Assembly (NCBI RefSeq): GCF_021347895.1
Contig: NC_067113.1
Location: 47,407,474 to 47,471,473 of the forward strand
Origin: Acanthochromis polyacanthus
Taxonomy: Eukaryota; Chordata; Actinopteri; Pomacentridae
DNA: 64,000 nucleotides
Direction of reading: 5' to 3'
Positions 37,546-48,367 of the stretch are shown here, in pieces. How positions within the stretch are numbered: the first letter of the stretch is position 1; each line of letters opens with the position of its first letter. A program made the translations under genes and the position numbers. A model generated the notes under the pieces. It made no database searches. It was given only the letters and a program-made list of their open reading frames with translations, and had not been told where the DNA came from.

Positions 37546-38175
37546 CTCTAGAAAGATGTTTCACCATGCTGGATGTATCTTTCAACAACTTGCTCCTCTG
37601 TTTACTGTTTTTTGCTTCTCCACTGCATGAAGAGACACATATTTTTTTGTTGTTGTTTTTGTCAAAATCTGGGTCCAGCAAATTATTTTTTTGTTTGCAA
37701 TTTTTTTTAAACAAACGTATAACAACTTTAGAAAGATGTTTCACCACACAGAATGCATCTTCCATCCAGTTGCTGTTTCTAAACCATGATGCCACAAAAA
37801 AATTCTGCAGTCCTCAGTGCAACCATGAAGCCAAATGTGACTCAGTTGCAACCAGCTGTGATGTGACAGAAATTCAGAGGCTTTTCTGGTGAACGGCAGC
37901 TTTGTTGCAGTCCTTAAATGTGTGGTTCAGTCCAAAAAATCAAGTAAATCTAAGCTTAAACTTTCAACATTGCATCAAAATCTATTTATTTTGATTGTTG
38001 CATTTAAAAATTCACCAGAAATAATCCTTTTGCTCCAAAAGAATGTCTAAAAAACAAAACAAAAATAATTCTGGAGTCCTTGGCGAAACTGTGAAGCTGC
38101 CAGTGACTCAGTTGCCACCAACAGTCATGTGACAAAAATTCAGGCAATCTTGGCGCATGGTTTGATGTGCCGTTG
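37546..38175 (+). repeat. Family A array, second locus
   Basis: A 'gaaagatgtttcaccatgct' module occurs at 37551 and again at 37731. The 'gtgactcagttgcaaccagc' module occurs near 37840 and again at 38105, ~264 bp apart. The layout resembles 33840-34620. Confidence 0.65.
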
Positions 38176-39113
38176 AAAGCCAATGGTAGGTTTTGAAATT
38201 CAAAGGGTTAATGAACACCAACTGTCTGCAAACCAGTTGATCTGCATTGATGACATATTTATTAAAACATACAATCAAATTAAATCCAAACTTGTCTTTT
38301 TCAACCACAATATTTCAGATAAAGCTCCTTCATAGTCAGCATTATGTAAATATATACAATAACTGAATGTAATCAAACTAAGTGCATCACAGCGGATCTG
38401 AGCTTTGCCGCCTGGAACATATTTCACTGACAGTTTGGCCGACTGTTGTGTGTTTCATCCGCTCTGGATCACAACGGTTTAGTTTAATTTGCTGCATTTT
38501 TGCATGTGGTTTGTTCGGCTTCGCGTTGCCCCATAAAATGCAAACCGAGGTTTGTAAACAACACACATGATTCATAAGTGGCATTCTGTAGAGACTGCCG
38601 AGCCAAATGGAGTTCCGTTCCATCATGTTTCAGTACTTTTTTTAACCACTTTCACTTTATTCTGACCTAATATTGTCCTTCTTCCTGTTCTGTCGGATCA
38701 AGAAGCAGCTCTGTATCTAAAACCGTGTTCCTATGACACCTTTCTGGACTTATTCTCTGAGCTTTTCTTTATCCGAATCCAGGGTGTAAGGATAGAAACT
38801 GTGGTTTGCAGTACAGATTGTGAAGCCTAGAGAGAGATTTGGGAGGTTAAATAGATTTTACTTGAGGTATCTCAGTAACCCGGTGCCTTAAAGCAACTGA
38901 ACCGTGTCCAGTTCAAGCATACTCAGAGACATTTGTTGCATTTCAATGCCAAAACTGGAATTTTCCTTCAACCTATACATCAGGATGGTGTGCCTCCCCG
39001 GTGTAAGTGAGTGTCATCCAATGTCAACATTTGTCTTAAAACATCCGTAAAACTTTGACTTCCAATTAAGCGTGCAAAGAAGAATATAAAACCACATTTA
39101 TCTCACTTGAGGT
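38176..39113. other. Non-coding stretch, no gene seen
   Basis: Unique sequence. Frames of 62-79 codons at 38382-38626 overlap on both strands and lack splice context. Confidence 0.45.
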
Positions 39114-39345
39114 CAAGTTAAGTCAATTTTATTTGAATATCCTAAATCTGCAGATTTGTCTCAGAGGCATTTTTAACAATTTTACACCATATATCCGTCT
39201 TTATCCTCAGACCCTTGACTGGGAGATCGAAAAATGTGAGAAAACTCCAGATGAGCGGAAGGATCCCTCTGGACGTAAAGATATGCAATACGTGCCATAA
39301 ATACAGATTCAGAGAGACGAAGCAGCAGCAGACGGACATAAAAGT
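39114..39345 (+). repeat. Common teleost dispersed repeat (aagtcaattttattt type)
   Basis: Contains 'aagtcaattttatttgaata', 'gtctcagaggcatttttaac', 'cagacccttgactgggagat' and 'ggaaggatccctctggacg'. I recognise this layout as a repeat frequent in teleost genomes; this copy is degraded. The 65-codon minus frame is incidental. Confidence 0.65.
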
Positions 39346-39419
39346 CGAAAAAATCTATAGCAGATTAGCTGTAGCGCTTGGTTGAGTCTCTTACTGTTTA
39401 GAAAGATGGAAGACGACAC

Positions 39420-39690
39420 ATTTGTGTTTAACGCTGTAGCATTGTGGGGGTTTAACCAGCAAGGGGCACCATGACAAAGACCTCTGTGACAATTAACGGT
39501 TTCCAGCTAGAAACTGCATGTAAAGATCCTATAGGCTGCTTTTACAGCTGGTATAATGTGCATAAAGAACAATGTCCATTGTGTATCTGTTGAACTAATG
39601 ATTATAACTCGTGATGAATAATTGATAACGCTGCCGACTAACGGTTAAGAAAATTGTTGAAAATTTGTGTCCCGAAACACATCATTTACA
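39420..39690 (+). repeat. Family D dispersed repeat, copy 3
   Basis: 'gcattgtgggggtttaacc', 'ggggcaccatgacaaagacc' and 'ggttaagaaaattgttgaaa' occur in the same order and spacing class as at 16850-17070. Confidence 0.65.
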
Positions 39691-40073
39691 TATATAAGTA
39701 AGCACAGTTCGAATGTAGGAAGCACATACAGGACTGCAGAGTGCGACCAAAAATCCATCTAATTTGGCTAAATATTTCATCGATTGCACTGGCTTGCATG
39801 ATATTTAATACGTCTCCCTTGATAGATATAATAATTAGATTTTAATTGCAATAAATCTGACATTTAAACGCCTCATTTACTAAACTTTTTTACTACATAC
39901 GACAACAAAAAATAACAAAACCCAAAATACAATCCACATAAAATGAAAGAAAACATAAAAACAAAACTTGTCCATAGGAGTCCAGGGATAGTTGGATCTG
40001 TTGGGTTTTCATGTTTATTTTTGTAGAGTCAAGACTTAAGCTCTACATTGGTCAGATAAATCTACATAATTAA
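39691..40073. other. Non-coding stretch, nothing recognised
   Basis: AT-rich, no frame and no shared repeat words. Confidence 0.45.
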
Positions 40074-40345
40074 TAATGCTGTAGGGTTTAGCCATAATAT
40101 TTATATTAGTTAGGCTTAGTTATGTAATTTATAATGCTACAAGGTCTTAGCTATAACATTATATAAGTTAGATTATAGGCCATAATTATCAATATTGTAG
40201 GGCCTCAGCCTTATTTTGTAATATAGTCACGTAAGATAGTATTTTATATCACTGCTGGGGTTTTTTAATCCCTTATATGTAAATTACTCAGGTAAAATCA
40301 TACTATATAGAACACTGTAGGGTCTTAACCCATATATTTAGACTT
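40074..40345 (+). repeat. Five-unit minisatellite, 58-61 bp period
   Basis: Units of the type 'aatgctgtagggtttagcc' start at about 40074, 40132, 40191, 40250 and 40311. The spacing is nearly constant (58, 59, 59, 61 bp) although the units have diverged. The last part of each unit is TA-rich. No coding and no CRISPR character, because the 'spacers' are themselves related. Confidence 0.7.
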
Positions 40346-40409
40346 GATAGGTGGCTTTGTTTGTGATAATCATGATCGTTTTTAATGGAAGGTGCTTTTA
40401 CGCAGTAGC

Positions 40410-40560
40410 TGTTGTCTGAAAGGTGCCATACAAAGAGCATGTATTTGACTAAATTGTTTTATCTTGCTATATTTCATGTTAGAATTTGTTTTCAATATTT
40501 GTCTAATATGTCCTTTCTCGAAAGGCGCCATACAAACAAAATTCTTATCATTATTTCATT
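40410..40560 (+). repeat. Paired 'gaaaggcgccatacaaa' repeat ends
   Basis: 'tgaaaggtgccatacaaag' (about 40418) and 'cgaaaggcgccatacaaac' (about 40519) lie ~100 bp apart. The second runs into 'aaaattcttatcattatt'. This is a familiar teleost repeat end (ggcgctatacaaataaaattattatt type), here present twice. Confidence 0.5.
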
Positions 40561-42019
40561 CTTTGCAAACCAATTTATGGCCATGCATCTGCATTAACTG
40601 AGAGGAGACTAGAAGCCTCTTTGAGCACAGCTGACAAGTACAGTCTACTAATGCAAGTAAGCCGTTTGGGAACATTGGACAAGATTACTTATTGTATTTA
40701 TTGCAAAGAGTGACGAGAAACAGAGTTTTTGTTGTCAGGGCATCAAAGTTCTGAATTAAAATGTTAATAAAGCAAACTATTTTAGAGAAACTCGTGCTGA
40801 ACTTCAACAGGTTTAGCATTTCAGTGACAGGCAGCAGCAGTTAAGAGTCAGAAATGAAAATAAAATTTACAACTGAATATATTATAGCCAAGAAGAGCTA
40901 CTTATTTACTACCTTCAAGCTCCTCAACACTGATCAACACATTTCTTTAAAACCATTTACATAATGTGTATGGGAACTGGCTAAAAGGGTAGCTTTAAAA
41001 TGTATTATTTGCTGCCAAACAACGCAATGAAAGATGCTGGTTGAGGTTAAATAAAAGAGCTTGGTGCAACCGATGTAAAAAGTAAGCCTGGGTTTGAGGT
41101 ATTTCTAAGTTCTGAATGGCAAAATGTTAAACACTCCAAACACAGCCTCAACCCGAAGCTAGTACGCCAGAAAACCAATAAATCAGCATAACTCCATATT
41201 CAGAGCCGGGTTTCCCTCAGAGCTTCACCTCTCCCAGGCCTGCATGACCCGAACATCATGTTTAAAGCAGAGATTGAAGGTTCAGTCACCTCTATAAGCG
41301 ATGACGTGTGTGTTGTTGATGTAAACAACCCACACACACAAATGAACAGTGAGGAAAGCAGCAGAGCAAGCAGAGGTTTGATGTGGACAGTCGAAGATCT
41401 ACGACCTGCCGCCTGCGTCACCGGCGTGGGAGTCTACAGATATTACCCACAATGCCACGCTCTCGCCTTCCCGCTGTCTCACACACAAACACATGAGCGT
41501 TCATACATCACACAGTCAATCAGGTGTATCCCGCCTGACATCAGTCGATAGGCCGAGCGTCGTTTATCACCAGGTGACGGGCAGAGAGATGTTTGTCAGC
41601 GTTGTGGTTTCTCTCCAAGCGCCGGTTTACTAGAACAAGACTGGGAGGTTTAAAATGTGGTTCCTCAAGGCCTGATAAAATATTCTGACACTCGATTTCA
41701 AGAAACTCCCGTTACATCATGTTTATCTTTATATAATTTCACTTCTCAGAGTCGTGTGTTTCTTTCCTGTCTGTTTAAAGCACATGACTGTTTCTGTTAT
41801 TTGCATGTACATGATGGTGGAAATATTCTTCCCATTACAGGTGCTTCTGTCAGCTTGGCTCGGCCTACGACCCAAATATTTAGTCTAATTACAGTCTATG
41901 TGTGTCACATATGTAAAGCATTAGTGACATAACAGATTTTGGATTTCCAGTAAAGAATGCACACCTTATCTGAGGGGTTTTAACATTTAAGGACAATACA
42001 ACCTACTGGGAAGCATTAC
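40561..42019. other. Non-repetitive stretch, no supported gene
   Basis: Frames of 73-97 codons at 41200-41551 and 41657-41932 overlap or lack exon boundaries. A minus-strand donor-like gtgaag follows at about 41245, but no acceptor with a matching frame was found. Confidence 0.35.
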
Positions 42020-42195
42020 AAGTCGACATTTCTGAGCAGATTTGTGTTGTGAAAGACATCTGACAATAACTACAATAATGGTGGGGAGCTTTTACAAATA
42101 AGCTACTGTTATAGAAGATTAGAACCCTTAAGTCACTGTTAAAGCACTCCAAAGTCCTGCAATACTATAATGCAATACTATAAGGTTTTATAGTA
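42020..42195 (+). repeat. Dispersed direct repeat, copy 1 (partner at 45538)
   Basis: Contains 'atttctgagcagatttgtgt', 'catctgacaataact' and 'aagctactgttatagaagat', then an 'actataatg' tail. The partner at 45538-45745 has the same blocks in order. Confidence 0.75.
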
Positions 42196-42605
42196 TAATA
42201 CTGTTTTGCTTTTTGTGGTTGCTTTGTGTCACATTTTTGGTAATTGTATGTATTTTTGAAATTGTTTTGTGCAATACTTTGTTCATTTTATGTCTTTTGT
42301 GGTTGTTTTGCAAAACATCTCGGTCATTTTACATGTTATTGTGGTATGCTTTGATTGTTATTTGCATTTTTGGGGATGATTTACACCCACGGTTTTGGAC
42401 TTTTACATCTTGGTGTGTTTTTGTCACATTTCTTTCTTTTTTGCTCTTTGTGGTGGTTTTGTGGCAGATTTTGGTTGTTTATGTCTTTGTGGGTGTTTTC
42501 TGTTAATTTTTGTGGTTGATCTGTGCAATGTTATGGTAATTTTTTGGTCTTTGTATTTTTGTTGTTTTGTGCCTTTTTTAAAGAGTGAAGTGAAATCTGG
42601 TTGAA
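42190..42605. repeat. Degenerate GT-rich minisatellite (tttgtggttgttttgtg type)
   Basis: About 400 bp of variants of 'ttttgtggttgttttgtgtc' with a period near 20-40 bp. It is the complementary-strand counterpart of the 9055-9485 tract. The hydrophobic open frames at 42213-42604 are by-products of T-rich codons. Confidence 0.7.
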
Positions 42606-43789
42606 TTCCCACTATGTCTCCAAGAAGCAGAAACTTATAATAAAAGCTACAAGTTCAAACAAACACTGTAGAGGTTTCTTCTTTGCTCAAGATCCCGTCT
42701 GTTCAGAGACCTGCGATGTCCACATATTAAGCATAGATGAAGCAAACTTTGGGAAAATTGCAGCACCGCTCGCCTCACCATGGCAACAAACTGCAGCAAG
42801 GCCACGGAAACCTTATGGCAAGGGAACATAATTTCTGTTTCTGTGAAGGAGAAGTGCCAAAGAGACTGAAAGGGACATTTGTGTGGGCTGGCATTAAAGT
42901 TTCCTGCTGCAATTATGCTTAAAATAGACATAATTCATCCCAAAAGTGACTCTGTCTTCTTCAGATGTTTGCGAGTCAGCGCAAAGCAGCTTTAGTTCTT
43001 CATAAATCTTTGTTCCATCTGGAAAAAGTTAGTTTTTGTGGGTGTAATAAGTCACCAGTTTAAATCAGTGAAAGAGGCTGAATAGTGAAGATACAACTGC
43101 GGCAGAATTTCATTGAAGTCGTGCTGAGGTCTGCACCCTATAAGCCTCAAATGAAAGTAAATTCTCTTTATTTTATGGCTTGATAATGATATTTTGCTGT
43201 GCTGTGTTGCTCTCTGCTTCCTTTATCTATAGCTGTCAGTCCAGTGAGGTTTAGAAAGTCCCACAGAATGTGGTTTGCAGATATTTTGTCATGAACATAG
43301 TGAGTAAAGTGCAAATATGGGCCAGACCATCCATGTAAAAATCCCAGGCCTCACCTTGAAATGCACAGAATTGCTGGAAAACCTGATAAAAGTGTGACAG
43401 TATGGAAAATTTGCCCAGCAGCGGTGAAACAACCCGGTGGAAGTGCTAATTTTGCAACTCTGAGATGGTTTACAGAGTAGAGAAGGTCACACCTTTTCCA
43501 GCAGCAGCACCAGTCAAAAAAGGTATAAAACTACTCTTTGACATTCTACTTATCGAGAGAAATCCACCCAACGAATCCAAAATCCACAACCGGAACCCTG
43601 CAAATGCAAACTCTGCACGACAGTATGAGTCTGACGTGGAGTTTTTTACTTCTTTGCTCGGGCAAAATTCATGCTGAAGTAGCATTTTGAGGTGAAAGAA
43701 CATTTTAAACCAATGAAATATTAGTTAAGAAGAACAGTATAAGTATGGGAATCTACATACTTTACTAACCCTTCTAAACTTATTTTGAT
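42606..43789. other. Non-coding stretch, no supported gene
   Basis: Frames of 61-94 codons at 42601-42931 and 43465-43703 overlap on both strands. No recognised protein or exon signals. Confidence 0.4.
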
Positions 43790-44380
43790 TCCGTTTTCTA
43801 GGTACTTTAAGGGTTTGTCTTAAGGCCTCACAAGGACAAAGGAAAGGCTTTCTGGAGGAAAGTTCTGTGGTCAGATGGAACAAAAACTGAGCAATTTGCC
43901 CACAATGACCAAAAGTATATTTGGTCAAGAGAAGGGGAGACCTTTAATTTCAAGAACACCATACAGTGAAGCACGGTGGTGGCAGCATCATGCTCTGGGG
44001 CTGTTATGGTGAAATGCAATAATGGAGAAGGAGGACTACCTAAACATTTGTAATCAGTCAGAAGGTTGATCTTGGACACAGTTTGGTCTTTCAACAAGAC
44101 AATGACCCCAAACAGTGGTTTGAAAAAAAAGGAATCAGACTAGAATGAAAGTTTTAGACCAGTCTCCAAAAAATGTTCTGACATAAACCCCATCAAGAAC
44201 CTGTGGAATGTGATGAAAAGACAAGTTTGTATCAGAAAGACAACAAATTTAGTTGAACAGCACCAATTCTGTCAAGAGAAGTGGTCAAAGACACAACCAG
44301 AAGCTTGTAAACGGCTACCAAAAGTACCTAGTGAACGTTTAATGAAACATTAGCATTGCCGTATGTATATTTTTGACTCA
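43790..44380 (+). pseudogene. Decayed Tc1/mariner transposase fossil 1
   Basis: With several stops and frame changes, the plus strand still reads transposase pieces in the right order. They are FWRKVLWSDGTKTE with the first catalytic Asp (about 43852-43893), [16 protein letters not shown] (43971-44018), a QQDNDPK block with the second Asp (near 44094-44114), and an 'INPIKNLWNVMKRQ' equivalent of the NPIE block (about 44184-44225) where Glu has become Lys. The N-terminal DNA-binding half is missing. It is much older than the Tc1 at 58.8 kb. Confidence 0.85.
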
Positions 44381-44394
44381 ATGATGTGATATTT

Positions 44395-44625
44395 TTGCCT
44401 TAAGGCCTCACATGGACAAAGACAACAACTGAGCTGTTTGGCCACAGTGAGCAAGAGTAGGGGAGGGCTTTAATTCCAAAAACACCAAACCTACAGTCAA
44501 GCATGGTGGTGGCAGTATCATGCTCTGGAGCTGTTTTGGTTCAATGGTATAATGAAGGAGGAGGATTATCTCCACATTCTCACCCAAACAGAGCCTATAA
44601 AGAGGGCAACCCATAGAAGGAACTC
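44395..44625 (+). pseudogene. Decayed Tc1/mariner transposase fossil 2
   Basis: It begins with the same words as fossil 1 (ttaaggcctcaca.ggacaaag) and repeats the [10 protein letters not shown] block (aagcatggtggtggcagtat, near 44499). It then diverges and stops before the second catalytic Asp. The arrangement suggests tandem duplication of the fossil or two insertions at one spot. Confidence 0.75.
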
Positions 44626-45537
44626 AATATCCTTTCAAAACTGAGATAATTGTGCATATTTTCAGACAATTTTAAGACATTACTACCATTGCATTAGGTT
44701 GTGTTCCTCAAAAGCATCATCAACAGTTCAGGTTTTACAAGACATTTTAGAAAATGTGTAGAGAGATGAGGAAGTTATTGGTAAGGTCTGGAAGTTACAG
44801 ATAATACCCTCATAAGACTGTGGAGGAAGTAGTTTCTGATGCCATAAATCCAACTATATCACAAATATCAGACTCCAGAGGGTCACATTTTTCAAATAAG
44901 GTACAATCTTAACCGGACACATGTTCCAGTAAAGTCCAGGTTGTGTTCAGGTATGTGGTTTCTCTCCTGTGTGTCGCAGCAACGTTATATTACTTATTAA
45001 ATCTCTGAAGCATGTTCACGCTGATGCCCCGAGGACAGTCTGTGGATCCATTTCCTCCCGCTGCCCTGTTTACTGGGAGATGTAATCATATTCCAGCAAG
45101 GCTTCCTTCCTGTAACCCTCCACCAACCCCAGCCTCCTCCCCCTCCAACACACAACAACGCAAAGACACGCACACTAAAGCAACAACACACAACATCCGA
45201 GCATCTTTCAGCACAGCAGGAAAGGACAGAAACTGCAGCGAAGGAGGGAGGGAGAGATGGTGGAAGAGCAGCATTCCTGCAAACAACTGGCATCACATCA
45301 CACATTTAACACACAACCAATAGTCGGAAAGAACACGCACCGGAGAGGTTGGAAATAAAACACAACGTTGGTGGAAAACTGACTGAACGCAGGAGGAAAG
45401 TGGAAGAAACTGATGCTGCTTCCATTGGGTAAATCATAACCTGCTACCTGTTTGTGCAAAAGAAGTTTCTTTTATAGTGTGCACTGCAGAAAAACAAAAA
45501 CAAAACAAAACTGCAGAACCTGCAGGAAAGCGTTGAA
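44626..45537. other. Non-coding stretch, no supported gene
   Basis: Frames at 44997-45323 are open on both strands in a C-rich segment. They have no splice sites or known domain. Confidence 0.4.
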
Positions 45538-45745
45538 ACTCAACATTTCTGAGCAGATTTGTGTTGTGAAAAGATGTCTGACAATGACTTCTATTCAGTA
45601 ATGACAGGCAGCTTTTACTAATAAGCTACTGTTATAGAAGATACGAACCTTTAAATATCTGTTAAACACTATAAAAGACCTGCAGATAAACTGTGAAAAT
45701 CTGGCGGTGTGGGTGTTAAAAAACACTGTAGTACTATAATGTTCA
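45538..45745 (+). repeat. Dispersed direct repeat, copy 2 (partner at 42020)
   Basis: Same landmark order as 42020-42195, 3.5 kb away and in the same orientation, with extra bases before the final 'gtactataatg'. The pair brackets the GT minisatellite and both Tc1 fossils. Confidence 0.75.
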
Positions 45746-45839
45746 AAAAGCACAAAAAAGAATGAAAATAACAGCAAATATCCTGAAAACAAAGATATTT
45801 TATCCTGATTTACACATAACAAAACAAAGTGATTTCAAT

Positions 45840-46078
45840 GCAACACATGATAAAAGAACAAATTCCTTTATTTTTTACAGCTAACATGTAAATAACACTT
45901 TTTTCTTACTCTTGTACACTATGTTGTGCTACACGTAAAACACATCATTGTATGTTTTCATTTGCTGCACATTTTTGCTTGTTTATCTGTATTTATGGTG
46001 GTGGGAACTGTACTTTCTCTTCTGTAACAACCACATTTCCCCTCTGGGATTAATAAAGTATTTCTATTTAATTCCGTT
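45840..46078 (+). repeat. LINE-like 3' tail
   Basis: The T-rich lead ends 'acatttcccctctgggatta', then 'ataaagtatttctattta'. This is the teleost LINE 3' end signature. No coding part remains. Confidence 0.65.
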
Positions 46079-47448
46079 TTTCAGTGTCAGTTTCCAGTTT
46101 TAAACATGCACGGCTGAATTACACTTCATAGATCTGCACATAACAGAAGAAACAACAGTGTAGGGTTACATTTGGGGCATTTTAAAGCAATAAGGGGTTA
46201 TTTTCATGTTTAAAAATCTTCTAAATACGTAATTTTGATGCACGGAGATGAGGTTTTAGGAGTTAAACTGAGGACCAGAGAGGAGACTTAGGAAAATGGA
46301 GAGCTGAAACACTAGAAAACAGTGAATGTCCTCTGAAATGAGCTAAAAATAAGAAGTCCTTCAACGTCAGATGTGCTCGAGCTGCTGTCATCTGAAGCTG
46401 GGTCAAGAAGAAGAACAGGAAGCAGCTTTCTGATGAGAGCTAATCAATCCTTATGTGATGCTTTGTAGCCTTCCTCTTCTGCCAGCTGCTGCTTTGGCTT
46501 AAACCTCAGAACAATCTGGCGGAGGAAAGTGAGCATCACAACAAGTGGCATTTAGGGAGCAAACATCACAAACCTGCAGCGGAAATACAGAACTAGCGTG
46601 GGTTAATGTCAGCATTCTGCAGCTTTAATGAAAACAGCATGTCATCTCTTATAAAATCTGCTCTAATCTTAATCCCTAATCTCCGCTCAGGTTCAGATTG
46701 ACAGCAGTGGCAGGAAGGAAGGAAGGAATGAAGGAAGCCCTGCAGGCCAACAAACCTGCCCAACCTGCGAGGCGACAGTAAAACAACCTCAGGTGCTTTC
46801 CCAACAGGCAAATACCGATCTGAGCGTTAATTACCCCTGAGTCAGAGTAACCGAGGATATCTGGAGTGAAGCAACAGCAGACGTGCCATCATCATCATCG
46901 CTTTAAAGCTTCAGAACAAACTTTGAGTCCCCTCAGAAGTAAAAAACAGTGTTGAAATATCCAAGACGCAACCCAGAAAAACGACAACAACTGCTTCATT
47001 ATGCTAACGCTAACCACAGTGCCATTACTGTACGAACTTTGTTGTGATTCTCAGGCACCTAAATGGATTCTAACCTGAAATATGGACAATAAAAAGCAGA
47101 ATCCACCATCACAACAACATTTCTTTAATCATAGATGAAGATAAACTCAGCAGGAGCACCACCTCTACTTAAAAGATCTAATCTTGGTGATTACAAAGAC
47201 AAGTCCGACGCGTTGTTTCTTGTTTTTCTTTCACGGCAGCCGACGATAGCCACATCTTCCACCGTTTAACAGGAACAAGAGAATAGAATAAAATGATGAT
47301 ATCGATGTGTTTTTATGTGAGTTCTTATATGTCACAGACTTATGATACGAGACGACAGGGATTTTGTGACTGGTTTAAGTGTGAAAATGGGTGAAAAATG
47401 TCGTAATAACATGAGTTTCTGGAAGTTTAATGTGTTTTGAAGCGTAAC
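46079..47448. other. Non-coding stretch, no gene seen
   Basis: Mostly unique sequence. A short aggaagg purine run lies at 46713-46735. The 72-codon minus frame at 46593-46811 is unsupported. Confidence 0.4.
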
Positions 47449-47452
47449 TTAA

Positions 47453-48366
47453 AGCTGCTGTCCGGAGTTTGAATCGCAGCGTCTCCCAAAACACTGGTGG
47501 TCCCTCCCTCCCTCTGATTTCGCGCCTTTATTTGTGCACGCGCGCAGTACATGAGAGAAGTGCCCGGAGTGCTGCAGCATCTCGCCTGTTTTGCTGTTTT
47601 CCCCTCTTCTGCATTTAGTACTTTTAGTAAATAATAAAGGAATTACGTTAGAATGCTGTATTGAGTCTAACTTGTCCTAATACCAAAATAACATGAATCT
47701 GCTAGGACGAACGAGTAAAGTTTCAATATGTGATTACACTCGTGTATCCCTCTCGATGACGTTGTTTATCAAACTTAGTGCATTTACGCGTGTATATGTG
47801 TTAGATTGTTTATTTATTTCTATCTAGAGTTCAGAATTGCATGACTCCTCTGACGAAGAGTATGTCCCAGACGCCCCAACATCTTCCTCCAGAGGTCGGG
47901 CATCTAAACGAAGCCGTCAGCCGGGCTATGGAGGCCGTGGTCGGGGAGCGACGCGAGCACCCCGAGCCAAAAAACGTCCTGCAGTCTCTTGGCCTGACAA
48001 GCCGTGGGATTGGTAACTTTTCTGGAAGTTGCTGATCCCTGATGCTCTCTCCTCCACAAGCAAAACAAATGTGCGCGCGGTTGCGTAGTGCGTAGCTCGC
48101 CCACCTCTGCATGGGTTTGCTTGCTGTGCGCGTAACCGTTGATTGACAGCATGACAAAGCTGAAGCTCGAACTTAATTGGTCGGCAGCAACCGGCGCTTT
48201 TTGGAATAACATGGGGGTCTATGAGAGGAAGGCGGAGCTCAGGAATAAATTTTCATATGGCGTTATACTAACTTTATATTATAGTATCGAACTAGACTAA
48301 CACATTTAAGCTTTGTTAAAAAATGATACATAAATTGAAAACAAACGGAAACTCCGGACAGCAGCT
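47453..48366 (+). mobile_element. Non-autonomous TIR DNA transposon with TTAA target duplication
   Basis: A perfect 18-bp terminal inverted repeat, agctgctgtccggagttt (47453-47470) and its complement (48349-48366), is flanked on both sides by TTAA (47449-47452 and 48367-48370). The 914-bp element is GC- and CpG-richer than its surroundings and holds one splice-bounded exon-like frame (47828-48012). TTAA duplication is known for piggyBac and some Sola elements, but these termini do not start CCC as most piggyBacs do. The superfamily is therefore open. The right flank runs straight into a family A repeat. Confidence 0.8.
47828..48012 (+). CDS. Transposon-internal exon: acidic then Arg/Gly-rich peptide
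   Basis: An acceptor (tttctatctag, AG at 47826-47827) and a donor (gtaact at 48013) bound a frame that reads SSELHDSSDEEYVPDAP and then a basic RGRGATRAPRAKKRP stretch resembling an AT-hook/NLS, ending near WPDKPWDW. If unspliced, it stops at TAA at 48014. The acidic-then-basic layout is common at the N-terminus of DNA transposase proteins, so I infer a remnant transposase exon. No catalytic domain is present in the element. Overlapping frames in other registers are shadows. Confidence 0.5.
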
Positions 48367-48367
48367 T

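Noticed and set aside
40074..40345. CRISPR-like array
   Set aside because: Repeats are diverged and the intervening sequence is itself repeated, in a vertebrate genome. It is a minisatellite.
42213..42604. Hydrophobic frames resembling membrane proteins
   Set aside because: T/G-rich minisatellite read as Phe/Leu/Cys/Val codons, not a gene.
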